A stretch of DNA of 64,000 nt from Lepas anatifera (taxonomy: Eukaryota; Arthropoda; Thecostraca; Lepadidae). The notes under the pieces were generated by a model. The model was not told the origin of the DNA, did no database searches, and was given only the letters and a program-made list of their open reading frames with translations. The stretch's first letter is position 1. Each line of letters begins with the position of its first letter. Shown piece by piece: positions 36,871-48,806 of the stretch. The translations under genes and the position numbers were made by a program. Location: positions 372,001-436,000 of the forward strand of contig JAOTON010000210.1 in assembly GCA_034440635.1 (NCBI GenBank). The letters run 5' to 3'.

Positions 36871-36900
36871 CTGTGTTTGTGCAGTACTGCACAAACACAG
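36871..36900. repeat. Perfect 30-bp palindrome, unit 4
   Basis: A small deletion relative to the other units has joined ctgt to the 22-bp palindrome, extending perfect symmetry to 30 bp (CTGTGTTTGTGCAGT and its reverse complement). Confidence 0.9.
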
Positions 36901-38074
36901 AAATAAAACAAAAACGGACATTTAAGGGTCCTTTTTGGCCCATTCCGTGAAGGTCTGCATTTCCCAAAATATCATTCAAACCCTTATATCTTCCGATCTA
37001 ATTGATAAAAATTAGTTTCCATTTCAGATAATAAAAGAAAATAGCCTCCTTTATTAAATATTTAGAGATAAAACTTTCAGACTGAAACTTTTTATTTTAT
37101 AGGCAAAAATAAAATATAAGTTTTTAAAATTTTTATTCTCAGCCCCCTGGTTTCCAGACCATGATAGCTACGGTATTGAACTTAACACGGCTGGATAAAA
37201 AACTTCGTTGCCGTCATTTTTCTTACTCATACCCCCCACTTATCTCTTACGGCTCCCGCGCTATAAGCCGTAAAATACATTTCAAAGTGGTAATTTTATC
37301 AGTTCATTTTTGCTTCACGCCGGGGTTTAGGGTGGTTAGAGTCATTGGAGGGAAATGAAATTGTGCATGCAGCTAGGTAAGAGACATATGTCGACATTCC
37401 ATCTGCATAGATATCAATGAAACACCAAGTTACCTTTACAAACATGCCGTTTCTCCACGCATCGTTGTAGCAAATCACCACGCGTCACCCCTGCGTCCAC
37501 GCCGCGGCAACGCCGGCGATCGGCGCGGCCGTTTCTGTTTATTTATGGTCTGGTAAAAAAGTACCCAACACTACCCATAATGCATCACAAGTAATTAGAG
37601 TACCGTAAAAGTCCGAGTTTACAATAAGAGTATTATGTTTCTGTTTTTGGACCATGGGTGGATCCAGGGAATAAGTAGGCTGGGTGCCCCCCCACCCTTC
37701 TCCCCCCATCCCCCTCCCCCAACCCCAATCGACCATCGGCGCCCTCTGAAATTGTAAAGACACGCCTCTCAAGGTCTATGACGCTCCCTGAAATGTCGCT
37801 TCCCATACGCGGATCCAGGATTGCCTATCGGGGGCGAGGTGGAAGGGCAAACTTCCTGGTGGGCGCTATCTACACCAGGGACGCCACTTTTGGCCGGAAA
37901 AACCTATCAAGTGGGCGCTAAAACCTATCAGTAGACCCCGATACCTGCATCTCGGGGAAAAAGACATTTCATGGGGTGCCATCGAACTTTCCAGGGGTTT
38001 CCGGGACAATTTCAGGGGGCGCTAACATTCTATGGGGGCACCTGTCCCCTTTCCCTTGGATCCGCCTATGTCTT

Positions 38075-39065
38075 TCGGGGCAGGGCACGGAGGTGGGTCG
38101 TTACGGGTGTGGGGTAGAGCTCGAGCATAAGCGGATACAGGACATCAGCATGGGGGTAGGGACTAAAGAGTTCAGATAGGCGGACCAGGACATCAGTACG
38201 GGGTGGGGCTAGGGAGTTAGAGCATAGGCGGATCCAGGGCATCGGTACGAGGGTCGGGCTAGGGAGTTAGAGCATAGGCGGATCCAGGACATCGGTACGA
38301 GGGTCGGGCTAGGGAGTTAGAGCATAGGCGGATCCAGGACATTAGTACGGGGATGGGGCTAAGCAGCTGACCATTAGCGGATTCAGGACATCAGTACGGG
38401 GTGAGACTCGGGAGTTCCAGCATAAGCGGATCCAGGACATCAGTAGGGGGGTAGGGGCTACGGAGTTCGAGCATAGGCGGATCCAGGATATTAGTACGGG
38501 GCTGGGGCTAAGGAGATCGAGCATAGGCGGATCTAGGACATCTGTACGGGGGTGGAGATAAAGAGCTGGAGCATAGGCGGATCCAGGACATCAGTATGGG
38601 TGTGGGGCTAAGGAGCTCGAGCAGAGGCGGATCCAGGGCATCAGTACGGGTGTGGGGCTAAGGGGTTCGAGTATAGGCGGATAAAGGACATCAGTACAGA
38701 GGTGGGGGGTAAGGAGCTCAAGCATAAGCGGATCCAGGACGTCAGCACAGGGGTAGGGACTAAAGAGTTCGAGCATAGGCGGATCCAGGACATCAGTACG
38801 GGGGTGGGGCTAAGGAGCTCGAGCATAAGCGGAGCCAGGATATCAGTACGGGGTTAGAGGCTAAGGAGTTTGAGCATAGGCGGATCCAGCATATCGGTAC
38901 GGGGATGGGGCTAAGGAGATCCAGCATAGGCGGATCCAGGACATCTGTACGGAGGTGGGGCTAAAGAGCTCGAGCATAGGCGGATCCAGGACATCAGTAA
39001 GGGGGTGGGGTAAGGAGCTCGAGCATAGGCGGATCCAGGACATCAGTGGGGGGGGGTAGGGGCTA
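38075..39065. repeat. 50-bp minisatellite array 4, about 20 monomers, truncated
   Basis: Same monomer as arrays 1-3. The last monomer breaks at ggggctac and passes straight into LINE 3' UTR sequence (gagtaacgtagac). Confidence 0.95.
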
Positions 39066-39406
39066 CGAGTAACGTAGACAAGCGGACATTAGTAGCTGAC
39101 ACACAAAATTCTAAATCCTAATTCCAAATTCTAAATTTAAGGTCTTCAACCATAGAGATAACCTTCGCACTCTGCGGGTCTAATTTTGTTAAAAGAACTC
39201 CCTTGGCATGGCTATGCCATTGCCACGACCGTCCATTCGCAAGCTGAAACATCTTGCAACCCATTACTTGAAATAACTCCCATTGCTTTAACATACTAAC
39301 GTAGCTTGCCCTCACGCAAAATTCTAAAATTCTCCCACACACTCCTTTAGAGGCGGGCAAAGGTGCTATGCACAGAACGCCTTATAAAAAGCCATAAGTA
39401 AGTAAG
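39066..39406 (+). mobile_element. I-group LINE, 3' UTR fragment (copy 1 of 3)
   Basis: This matches 44,670-45,000 closely: gagtaacgtagacaagcgg, cacttgaaataac-type text, and the end agaacgccttataaaaagcc. It finishes in a (taag)n tail at 39,394-39,406. It is a severely 5'-truncated copy that lands in minisatellite array 4. Confidence 0.8.
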
Positions 39407-40503
39407 CCAGCCATTCTCTCGGGGCTGATAATCCCAAGTGCCCGACCTGGCTCCGCGAGAAAGAAATAAACGTACCACCTGAGGAAAAAAAGATCCCATT
39501 TGACCTGGCCCGCAAACAAGTGCTGCAAAAAGAAAAAAGCCGCACAGTCCCAAAAAGCTGTGGTAGCAAGGCCACCACAGCAGCCCCCAGCACAGCCGGC
39601 CAGGAGCATCCCACTTTGGCACAGCCTCAGCCACCCAAAAACACAAGCCGCCACATCCGCCCTCTAATGGAGCCACTCTTCTTGGCGCCCATCAGGCCGT
39701 CCGTCCCCCTCCCCCCACCACGTGGCGCAGACACATTTTGGCGCAGGTGGACGCCCGTTGCAGGCTGGGAGGACCTCCCGACCCGCACTAGCTCTCCGCC
39801 AGGTCTTCCGACCAAAAATCCTCCCGCCTCTCAGGCACCTAAAATCACCAGGAAGACCTGGACACCTGCAGCAGGGTGGCAAAGCCACTCAGCTCGAGTG
39901 CACGACAAGGCTAAATTTCCTTCACTACCTACCCCCAAGCACTCTAAATTCACCGGTGCTCCCCTTCCCAGGCGCCGCCAAAGGCAGGCACCGAGAAGGC
40001 CTCTAACGGGTGGCAGCCCACCCCCTCAGGGTAAAACGGCTGCCACTCAAACCAAAGTCCAAAAAGTCAATATTGCAACCCACACTGAAACTGCTCCTCT
40101 CTCCATCGAAAGAAGCGACGCTTCTTTTCAAATCGCACCGCCTACCCGCACTTGCGGATCTCAAACCGACCTCATAGGTCATTTTATGCAGTTTCAGTTC
40201 TCAAGTGAACTCGAAACGTCAGACGACAAAAGTCAATCTGACCCCGAGCTGACCGGGACAGAGACCGACCCTGACGCCAGCAGTGCATCAGAAACGGGCT
40301 CTGCAAAAACTGTCGTAAACATTTCCAGTGCTCCCCTCTTGGAAACCCCCAGCCCCGGCACCCCCAGCCCCGGCAGCTCCCCGTAGCAAGGAAATTCAGC
40401 TTTTCTAGGCACTCTACCCCCGTTTCTCCTGCCAGCGATAGCAGCAGCAGCAGGTGCTCCTACAACCTTCGTAAGCGTAGATCCCCAAAGCACATACGTT
40501 AAT
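39407..40503 (+). pseudogene. LINE copy A, ORF1 (gag-like), 5'-truncated and frameshifted
   Basis: The frame begins with DNPKCPTWLREKE, equal to the region just after the third zinc knuckle in copy B, so the N-terminal two thirds are missing. It continues open to a stop at 40,384-40,386. The remaining part is Pro/Ser/Thr-rich, with two copies of a W-T-P-x-A-G-W motif (near 39,748 and 39,860). The last 110 bases of the ORF1 region are out of frame. ORF1 proteins of I/Jockey LINEs bind the element RNA. This copy cannot make a working one. Confidence 0.7.
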
Positions 40504-40508
40504 CCATC

Positions 40509-43500
40509 ATGGGTTCAATTCTGCAATGGAACACAAATGGCCTTATCGGGAAATTCCCGCTTTTTTATCAATATTTGCTGAGAGAAAACCGGCGCTAGCA
40601 GCATTACAAGAGACCCACTTTAATGATAAAGATAATGATAAATTCAAAATCTCGGGCTACTCTTGGTACCACCATAACGTAATCGCTGCTATGCGTAAGA
40701 GAGGCACAGCCATCCTCATAGACAATAGCATCCCGCACAGTCACGTGCATCTGGTAACATCACTGGACTGTGTAGCTATTAGCCTGAAAATACAACACGT
40801 CCAATTGACGGTTGTTTCAATATACATATCCCTTTGCGACCCTGATCCAATGGATCGGGAACTCGCACAACTATTTAATCAAATAAAAGGGCATTTGTTA
40901 TTACTTGGAGACTTGAATGGTCACCACCCATCCTGGGGCAGCGCCACATCAAACCGTAGAGGTGAAATTATATATGACGCAATAGGTTCTCAAAATTTAG
41001 CTATCCTAAATAACGGCGCACCAACCCGCCAAGCAACGCAAAGCGGGCATTCAGACTCAGCCATCGATATTTCGTGCTGCACGCCTAGAATTGCGTCACT
41101 GTTTACCTGCGATGTCGAAGACAACCCAAGCATGAGCGATCAACTCCCAATCAAAATTGATATACCCCAAGCAGCACTCGACCGCGTTGATCTTTTTACC
41201 CCTTCCTGGATTCTAAAACGAGCGGACTGGACAAAATTTGAGGCAGAGGTCGACCTCACACTGGTCACCAAAGGCGACCCAGATTTGGCAGACATTGAAC
41301 TAGTACTAAGAGCCATAAGCTCAGCAGCACAAGTAGCAATACCAAAAACCAGAGGACCCCGAAAGAAAAACGGAGCCCCATGGTGGAACGCAGAGACGGC
41401 ACACGCCAAAGCTCAAATGATAAGAGCCCGCAAGGCATATGAGAGGAGGGCACACAGCCCTACTCGATGTGCACTTCGGGCAGCAAAAGAACACTTTCGA
41501 AACACGTGCAAGCGGGTTAAAAAGGACAGTTTCAACTCTTTTGTCTCCAAATTCAACCGCTTCACTCCCACCACCCAAGTTTGGTAAACCATCAGAGCTT
41601 TCTCTGCGAAGCGACCACCCCGTGGACCCTTCCCTCAACTAAAAATACCTGGCCAAACCATCACCGAACCTAAGGAAGTCATGGATAAATTTGCTTATCA
41701 TTACGCCGGTGTCGCAGCTAATAATTCATACAGCCAGCGCTCCAAAGACCAGGCAGAATGGTGCAAAAAGCACACATTCATCAATTATGGTAATCGAGAG
41801 TACTATAACGTACCATTTACAATGACCGAGTTAAATTACGCCATTAGCAAGTGCGGAAACACTGCAGTGGGCCCTGACGAAATTCACTACTCTTTCTTCA
41901 GGCACCTCAGCCAAACAGCACTAAAGTACCTGCTTTCGGCCATTAACAACATGTTTCTTAGCGACTCTTTCCCCACATCGTGGCGAGAGAGTATTATTAT
42001 TCCCCTTCCAAAACCTGGCAAAGAAAAAAACAGACCCAAAAGGATATCGCCCAATTTCGCTTACTAGCTGTGCTAGCAAGCTTGTCGAGCGCATGGTAAA
42101 CGTTAGACTTCACGAGATCCTCGAAAAGAAACTTGATGCTATGCAATCAGGCTTCCGGCGCGGGCGAGCCACCACTGACAATTTGGTGAAACTGGTCAGT
42201 GACATCCAGAATGGCTTCTACAAAAAGCAAGTAAAAATAGCTGCATTCCTAGACATTAAATCGGCGTTCGATCACGTACAAAAAGACGCTCTTTTGTATA
42301 AATTAAGCAAGCTAGGAGTTCGCGGCCACCTTGCAAAATTTATCGAAAACTTCCTCAAGGACCGAAATTTCAAAGTCCGTTGTGGCACCACATTCTCCTA
42401 CCTGGCAACCCAAGAACAAGGCACACCCCAGGGTAGTGTTCTGTCCCCCACCCTCTTTCTAGTAATGATCAATGATCTCTTCGCCCAAAAAACTACCACC
42501 TGGAATAAATTACTCTCTTTTTGCGGACGATGTCGCTATTTGGAAATCCACTGCAATAGATACCAGGCGGTATAATGAGCCAGAATTTCAACATGCAACT
42601 ACGCAGTTGCAGCACAGCTTAAACGACATCGATAATTGGTGTAGCTTAATGGGTCTATCACTCTCGGCGGAAAAATCATCAGTCGTTGTCTTTGCCAGAG
42701 CGCATTCCAGACACGACCCTCCACGGCTCCAAATCTCGGGTAAACCTATTAAATGCACCAATAGCTTCAAATTCTTGGGCGTCACCCTAGATTCCCGATT
42801 GAGTTTTAATGAGCATATCACCAAAGTCGTCTCTATCTGTCAAAAGCGAGTCAACATTCTCCGCATGCTCGGCGGCACAGAGTATGGCGGGGATCGAAAG
42901 ACCCTGCTTATGCTCTACAAGTCCCTGATACGGTCCATTCTCGAATATAATTCGTTCGTTTTTGACTCGACGAACAAGACCAATAAACTAAAGCTAGAGC
43001 GAGTCCAAAATGCCAGTATCCGGGCAGCCACAGGCGCGCTCTCAGAATCCCCCATCACCAGCCTGCTAACTGATAGCGGGCTATGCCCACTGCAGACAAG
43101 ACGCGACGCCCAGCTTATTTCTTACTATATTAAGGTCCAATCCACCGAAAACCACCCGGCAAAACAATGTTTCGCCCATCCCAGACGAGCAAATAAAGCC
43201 ACTCTATAGAAATGGCCCCCATTTAAACACAGAGTAGCGAAAACCCTGGAAAGCCTTAATCTTGCACTACCAGCAACAATAGGCAAACCCCCACTCTCCC
43301 GCTTCTGGACTCGGAAAGAGCCCAAAGTTGAACTTCTTTTCACTTCCCGTAAAGCGGATTTCTCAGAGGAAGAAGTCTCGCAGAAATTCCTAGAGTTCCG
43401 ATCTTGTAACGCGGACAAGACTTTTATATTTACAGACGGCTCCAAAATAGGCGCAAAATTAGGCCGCGGCATCTGGGGGCAAAATATTTGCCTACAGAAA

Positions 43501-44229
43501 AGACTTCCGGACAATTGCTCTATCTTCACAGCCCAGGCTGTTGCCATCCTAGATGCATTAGCCATAACCAAAACCCAAAATATCAACTCAGCCCTCATCT
43601 GTTCAGACTCTAAATCTGTCCTGCAGGCCGTCAGTAACGTAGTCAACCCCAGCCACCACGTTATAGCAGATATTCAGAAAGGTATCGATGATACCCCTGA
43701 TGTCTCTTTTCTTTGGATCCCGGGCCACTGCAAAATTCAAGGGAACGAAAAGGCCAATGAGCAGGAAAAAAAGTCCCTAGAACTTAGAGAGATCGCACCC
43801 TTAATGTGGTCTGGAGATGATAGCAAAGCTCTCCTCCAGGACAGTATCCGGAAGCAAATTCAAAATAACTGGACCACAAACCACAGTGCCCACCTATTCT
43901 ATATCAAGCCTAACATCGGCTACTGGCCCAGTTCCAACCAAAAGAGTCGCCGGCGCGAGCTTATTCGAACAAGACTCAGAAATGGACACACAAAATTAAA
44001 TACCTATTGGAACGCGGGTACCTGTGGTACCTGCGACGCAATGGAGAATCCCTATCACATTCTCATCAATTGTCCCCAACACAATACCCATCGGCAACCC
44101 ATGCTAGATTACTGCCGAATCCAAGACATCCCTGTAGACCTAAAAACTCTGCTCGGTAACGACCATCCTGAGCTACTTGAAAAACTCTTTACATTTCTAA
44201 AGGACTCTGGGCTAGAGAAGTTTCTATAA
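40509..44229 (+). pseudogene. LINE copy A, ORF2: endonuclease, reverse transcriptase, RNase H, zinc finger; broken
   Basis: Begins MGSILQWNTNGLIGKFP. Order: APE-type endonuclease (ALQETHF near 40,600; GDLNGHHPSWGS near 40,910; ending SDQLPI where the family has SDH, so the catalytic His is replaced by Gln); RT (KCGNTAVGPDEI; SAFD; QGTPQGSVLSP; FADD at 42,520-42,531); RNase H (TDGSK near 43,435; WIPGHCKI near 43,720); C-terminal CGTC...H....C finger near 44,028. It has frameshifts near 40,565, 41,580, 42,030 and 42,500, and a stop at 43,207. RNase H places it in the I-type part of the I/Jockey group. It is dead. Confidence 0.85.
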
Positions 44230-45015
44230 ATCACCCCTCCCAGTATATATGATGGAGGGTGCATGGTGCACCCCCAAAGTAGGACTTGCCTATTTTTCAA
44301 TTAACGTTCATGCCATAGACGATCCCCTGCAAAATTTAAGCAATAGTTGTTTAACCTTTAAATGGTATCATTGTAGGCTAAGGATAGGTTATGTTGGGCT
44401 AGCTTTAAAATCAGGTTAGGTTAAAGTAGGTTAGATTTCTTCACCGCAGTGATACCTTTCACTGCGGCTCTATGCTAACCACACCTATACTCTTACTAAC
44501 AATCTAACTGTCCTCTCGCACTTTTCTTTTCCTCTGCGCGGCGGCTGCCCAGACGGAGAGGGGAGCTGCAACCTCACCTCCGGGTTGCAGGGTAAATTCG
44601 TGGCACCCTGGCCAGGTGTTTAGGGCAGTTTCTAAAGTATAAAAATTATTGATTTAACGGAGGATTTCGAGTAACGTAGACAAGCGGACATCAGTAGCTG
44701 ACACACAAAATTCTAAATTCTAAATTCCAAATTATAAATTTAAGGTTTTCAACCACAGAGATAACTTTCGCACTCTGCGGGTCTAATTTTATAAAAAGAA
44801 CTCCCTTGGCATGGCTATGCCATTGCCACGACCGTCTATTCGCAAGCTGAAACATCTTGCAACCCATTACTTGAAATAACTCCCATTGCTTTAACAGACT
44901 AACGCAGCTTGCCCTCACGCAAAATTCTAAAATTCTCCCATGCACTCCTTTTGAGGCGGGCAAAGGTGCTATGCACAGAACGCCTTATAAAAAGCCTTTG
45001 ACTTGACTTGACTTG
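44230..45015 (+). mobile_element. LINE copy A, 3' UTR and (acttg)n tail
   Basis: The non-coding 3' end of copy A includes aggttaggttaaagtaggtt runs, then text identical in layout to 39,066-39,406, ending agaacgccttataaaaagcc and a (acttg)n tail. Copy B begins directly after the tail. Confidence 0.8.
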
Positions 45016-46747
45016 GACCGCCTTAACAATGCAAACCTGCCAAGCGGAGCTTGGCTGGTTGGTAGTTACGACTCCATCCACCATAATCTTGCAAAGGAAT
45101 CTACCTTGAGTCTGGACAAGGCCATCAGCCGAAAGGTGACAGGGAGCTATGAAATTATCCGGCACAAAAAAGACGTCCTTGTTAAAACCAGCAACGCTGC
45201 CTCAACCAAAGCCCTGCTTGGCATCAAAACTTTCGGATCGAAACCGGTGAGTTTCGCCATTCATAAGTCTCTGAACTTCTACCGGGGCACAATTCGTGCG
45301 CCAGAGGCTTCCCACCTCTCTGAAGACGAAATCGAGCGCAACTTTGATTTTGAGGGCCAAAGTGTGCTCACCATTCAAAGACTCACTCTCCCCAAGCCCA
45401 CCACCGAAAAAAGCCCCTCACCGTAAAGACAATCGCTTTCTCGTCACCTTTGACACAAAGTGCCGAGATGACTGTGGCCGTGTCAAACTGGGCGACTGTG
45501 TCTACCCAGTGAAGCCGTTCTACCCCAACCCCATCAGGTGTCAAATCTGTCAAAGGTACGGCCACGTTGAGGCCAGCTGTAAAAACCCCGCCCCCGCTGT
45601 GGCAAGTGCAGTGCTGCACACCGAACCAAGGACTGCACCTCCCTTAGCCTCCTGTGTGCTGCCTGAGGCGGCGCCCATGGGGCTACCGATCCTAAGTGCC
45701 CAGCCTGGCTCTGTGAAAAACATGTAAATATGGTGGCTGAAGACGAAAAGCTCCCCTTCGACCTGGCCCGCAAAAAAGTGCGTGAGAGCGAAAAACGCCA
45801 CTCCCTAACCCAGGCACGTGGTGGCAAGGCACCGCGGCAGCCCCCAGCACAGCTGGCCAGGCCACTCCTCAGCTCACCGCCTCCCAAAAGCTTCCCCTTC
45901 GCCCCCTGATGGAGCCGTTAATTATGGTACCCCTTCGTCTGGCCATCCCCCATGTCATGCAAAACACGCACCACAGCACAAACACCTTTTGGCGCAAGTG
46001 GACTCCCAAAACGGGCTGGACTGATCCCCCAGCCAACCCAGCCTGTTCCACTCCGGATCTTCCGCCCAAAAGTACCGCCGCCCCCCGTCCCTCACATGTC
46101 ATCAGGAAGACCTGGACCCCAACCGAAGGGCGGCAAAGCAGCCCTCAGCAGGTGCCTAGCTGTACCGAGTTTCCCCCGCTCCCAGCCCCTCCCACCCAAA
46201 AGTCACCGGTGCACCCCCTCCCAGGCGCCGCCTACGGCGGGCGCCGGGACGGAAAGACCAGAGTGGCAGCTCCTCCCCTTCCAGTAAGACAGCTGCCACT
46301 CAAACAGAAAAAGTCAGTGTAGCCACCCAAACCGAAACCTCTCTTACGGACAGCAGCAAAGCTCCTGCCTCTCAAGCACCGACGACCCGTCATTGTGGCT
46401 CTCAAACAGACCTGGCATGTCATTACATGCAATTCCAATTTGCCAGTGATTCCGACACGTCAGGTAGCAACAGCGAACCTGATAGTGAGCTGCCCGGGAC
46501 CGAGTCTTACCCAAATGCTGACAGCATCTCGGTCACAGACTTTGTAGAAAATAGTTATCTCATGTCGGGCTCCCCCACCAGTTCAGTCTCATCCAAATCC
46601 CTCAGGCCCGGCAGCCCCCCGGCGACGAGGAAACTCCGGTACACCCGGCACTCGTCCCCTGTTTCCACTACCAGCGACACGAGTAGCACACATTCCTATC
46701 ACCTCCACCCCCGCCCCCGCAAACCCCCTCAGCATCTAAGACAATAA
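45016..46747 (+). pseudogene. LINE copy B, ORF1 (gag-like, CCHC knuckles), frameshifted
   Basis: Three overlapping frames together cover most of ORF1: 45,016-45,426, 45,410-45,727, then 45,730-46,747 with further shifts near 46,300. The first part holds the conserved gag-like domain (FAIHKSLNFYRGTIR; a V-x-x-I-Q-R-L end). The second has KPFYPNPIRCQICQRYGHVE, the first CCHC knuckle, typical of I/Jockey ORF1. A second knuckle follows (CGKC...H....C). The third has its second Cys codon changed to TGA near 45,655. The C-terminal third is Pro-rich with the W-T-P-x-x-G-W motif. The 5' end is truncated at the junction with copy A's tail. Confidence 0.8.
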
Positions 46748-48646
46748 ACCACCATGGGTTCAATTCTCCAATGGAACACAAACAGTCTAATTGGGAAATT
46801 CCCCTTATTTAAATCAATCTTTGCTAAGAAAAAGCCGGCAGTAGCAGCACTCCAAGAAACCCTCTTTAATGATAATGATAATAACAAATTCAAAATCACG
46901 GGTTACTCTTGGTACCGCCATAATGTAAACGCTACTGTCCGTAAAGGAGGCACTGCCATCCTTATTGAAAATAGCATCCCTCACAGCCAAGTGCCTTTGG
47001 TTACGCCACTCGACTGTGTGGCTATTAATGTAGAAATTCAGCACGTCAAATTGACGGTGATTTCACTGTACATCTCTCCAAGCGATCCTGACCCGTCGGC
47101 TTGGGACCTCGCCCAACTTTTTGGCACAAATTCCCGGCCCTTTGCTACTACTTGGAGACTTGAACGGTCATCATCCCTCATGGGGCAGCGCCACCACCAC
47201 TCGCAGAGGCGAAATCATCTATGACGCAATAGACTCTCAAAATCTAGTTATCTTAAATAACGGCGCTCCGACCCACCAAGCAATGCGCGGTGGCCATTCT
47301 GACACTGCTATAGACATCTCGTGCTGCTCTCCTAGAATTGCGTCACTGTTCACCTGGGAAGTCGAAGACAACCCAGGAATGAGCGATCACCTCCCAATAA
47401 AAACTGGTATTCCCACAGGCTCAATCGACCATGTTACTCTTTTTACACCCTCATGGAATCTAAAACGTGCCGACTGGAACAAGTTTGAGGCAGAGGTCGA
47501 CCTCACACTTGTCACCGGAGGTGACCCCGACTCGGCAGACATTGACTCGGTACTAAGAGCCATCAGCTCAGCAGCACACTTATCAATACCAAAAAGTCAA
47601 GGCCCCCGACAGAAAAAAGGAGCCCCATGGTGGAATGCAGAGACGGCACACGCCAAAGCTCAAATGATTAGAGCCAGGAAAGCCTACGAGAGGAGGGCAC
47701 ACATCCCTACTCGCAATGCCCTCCGGGCAGCAAAAGCCCACTTTCAAAACACGTGCAAGCGGGTCCAAAAGGATAGTTTCAACGCCTTCGTTTCTAAATT
47801 CAACCGCTTCACACCCATTTCTCCAATCTCGAAAACCATTGGAGCTTTCTCTGCGAAACGACCGCCCCGTGGACTCTTCCCTCAACTGACAATCTCCGGC
47901 CAAAACATCACGGCACCCAAGGAAGTCATGGACGCCTTTGCTGATCATTACAATGGCGTTGCAGCCGACAGTTCCTACAACCAGCATTTAAAAGACCAGG
48001 CCGAATGGTGCAAACGCCGCACATTCTTCAATTCTAGTAATCAGGAGTACTATAACGTACCTTTTACAATGACCGAACTAAATTACTCAATTAGCAAGTG
48101 TGGAAACACTGCAGTGGGCCCAGATGAAATTCACTACTCTTTCTTCAGGCACCTCAGCCAGACAGCACTAAAATAACTTCTCTCGGCCATTAACAACATG
48201 TTTCTTAGCGACTCGTTCTCCACTATGTGGCGGGAGAGTGTCATCATTCCCATTCCAAAACCTGGCAAAGAAAAAACGGACCCTAAAGGTTATCGCCCCA
48301 TTTCGCTTACTAGCTGTGCTAGCAAGCTTGTAGAGCGCATGGTCAACGTAAGACTTCACGAAATTCTCGAAAAGAAACTCGATGCTATGCAATCGGGTTT
48401 CCGGCGCGGGCGAGCCACCACTGACAATCAGATCAAACTGGTCAGTGACGTCCAAAATGGCTTTTACAAGAAGCAAGTCACAATTGCTGCATCCTTAGAT
48501 ATCAAGTCGGCCTTCGATCGTGTACAAAAAGACGTCCTTTTGTATAAACTCTGTAAACTGGGAGTCCATGGCCACCTTGCTAGATTCATTGACAACTTTC
48601 TTAGGGACAGAAAATTCAAAGTGCGCTGCGGCACCACCTTTTCCTA

Positions 48647-48806
48647 CCTGACATCTCAAATAATAATAATAATTATTATTATTGGGGCTTATCGACGCAC
48701 CAACTGCCAGGGTCATATGGCGTCGCCAACTCTTTCCCTGTTGGAAGGGTTTCTCGGGAGCCAGCTTGCTCCTTGTTCAGGGAAGCCGCCGGGCCTGACA
48801 TCTCAA
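48647..48806 (-). mobile_element. 5'-truncated SINE inserted in LINE copy B, 13-bp TSD
   Basis: The 134-bp insert (48,660-48,793) is flanked by cctgacatctcaa at 48,647-48,659 and 48,794-48,806. On the minus strand it ends cagttggtgcgtcgataag, then ccccaataataat and an AT-rich microsatellite. It has no tRNA head, so it is 5'-truncated. The body aligns with the SINE at 13.7 kb and its last 60 bases also with the one at 17.6 kb. Copy A lacks it at the matching place, which confirms insertion. Confidence 0.9.

Larger units (their letters stand above)
36005..39065 (+). mobile_element. Composite repeat unit 4, truncated by LINE insertion
   Basis: A tail-type segment (36,005-36,410; 13-mer at 36,356-36,368) is followed by a complete head hairpin (36,411-36,458), then the TTG run, AT-rich body to about 37,640, hAT-like stretch (37,652-38,070) and array 4. 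Here tail and head are adjacent, so the two 13-mers lie 46-50 bases apart in inverted orientation. The array stops at 39,065 where LINE sequence begins. Confidence 0.7.

Noticed and set aside
39347..39888. Minus-strand frames of 74-109 codons with hydrophobic stretches
   Set aside because: They are antisense to LINE copy A ORF1, whose plus-strand frame matches copy B.
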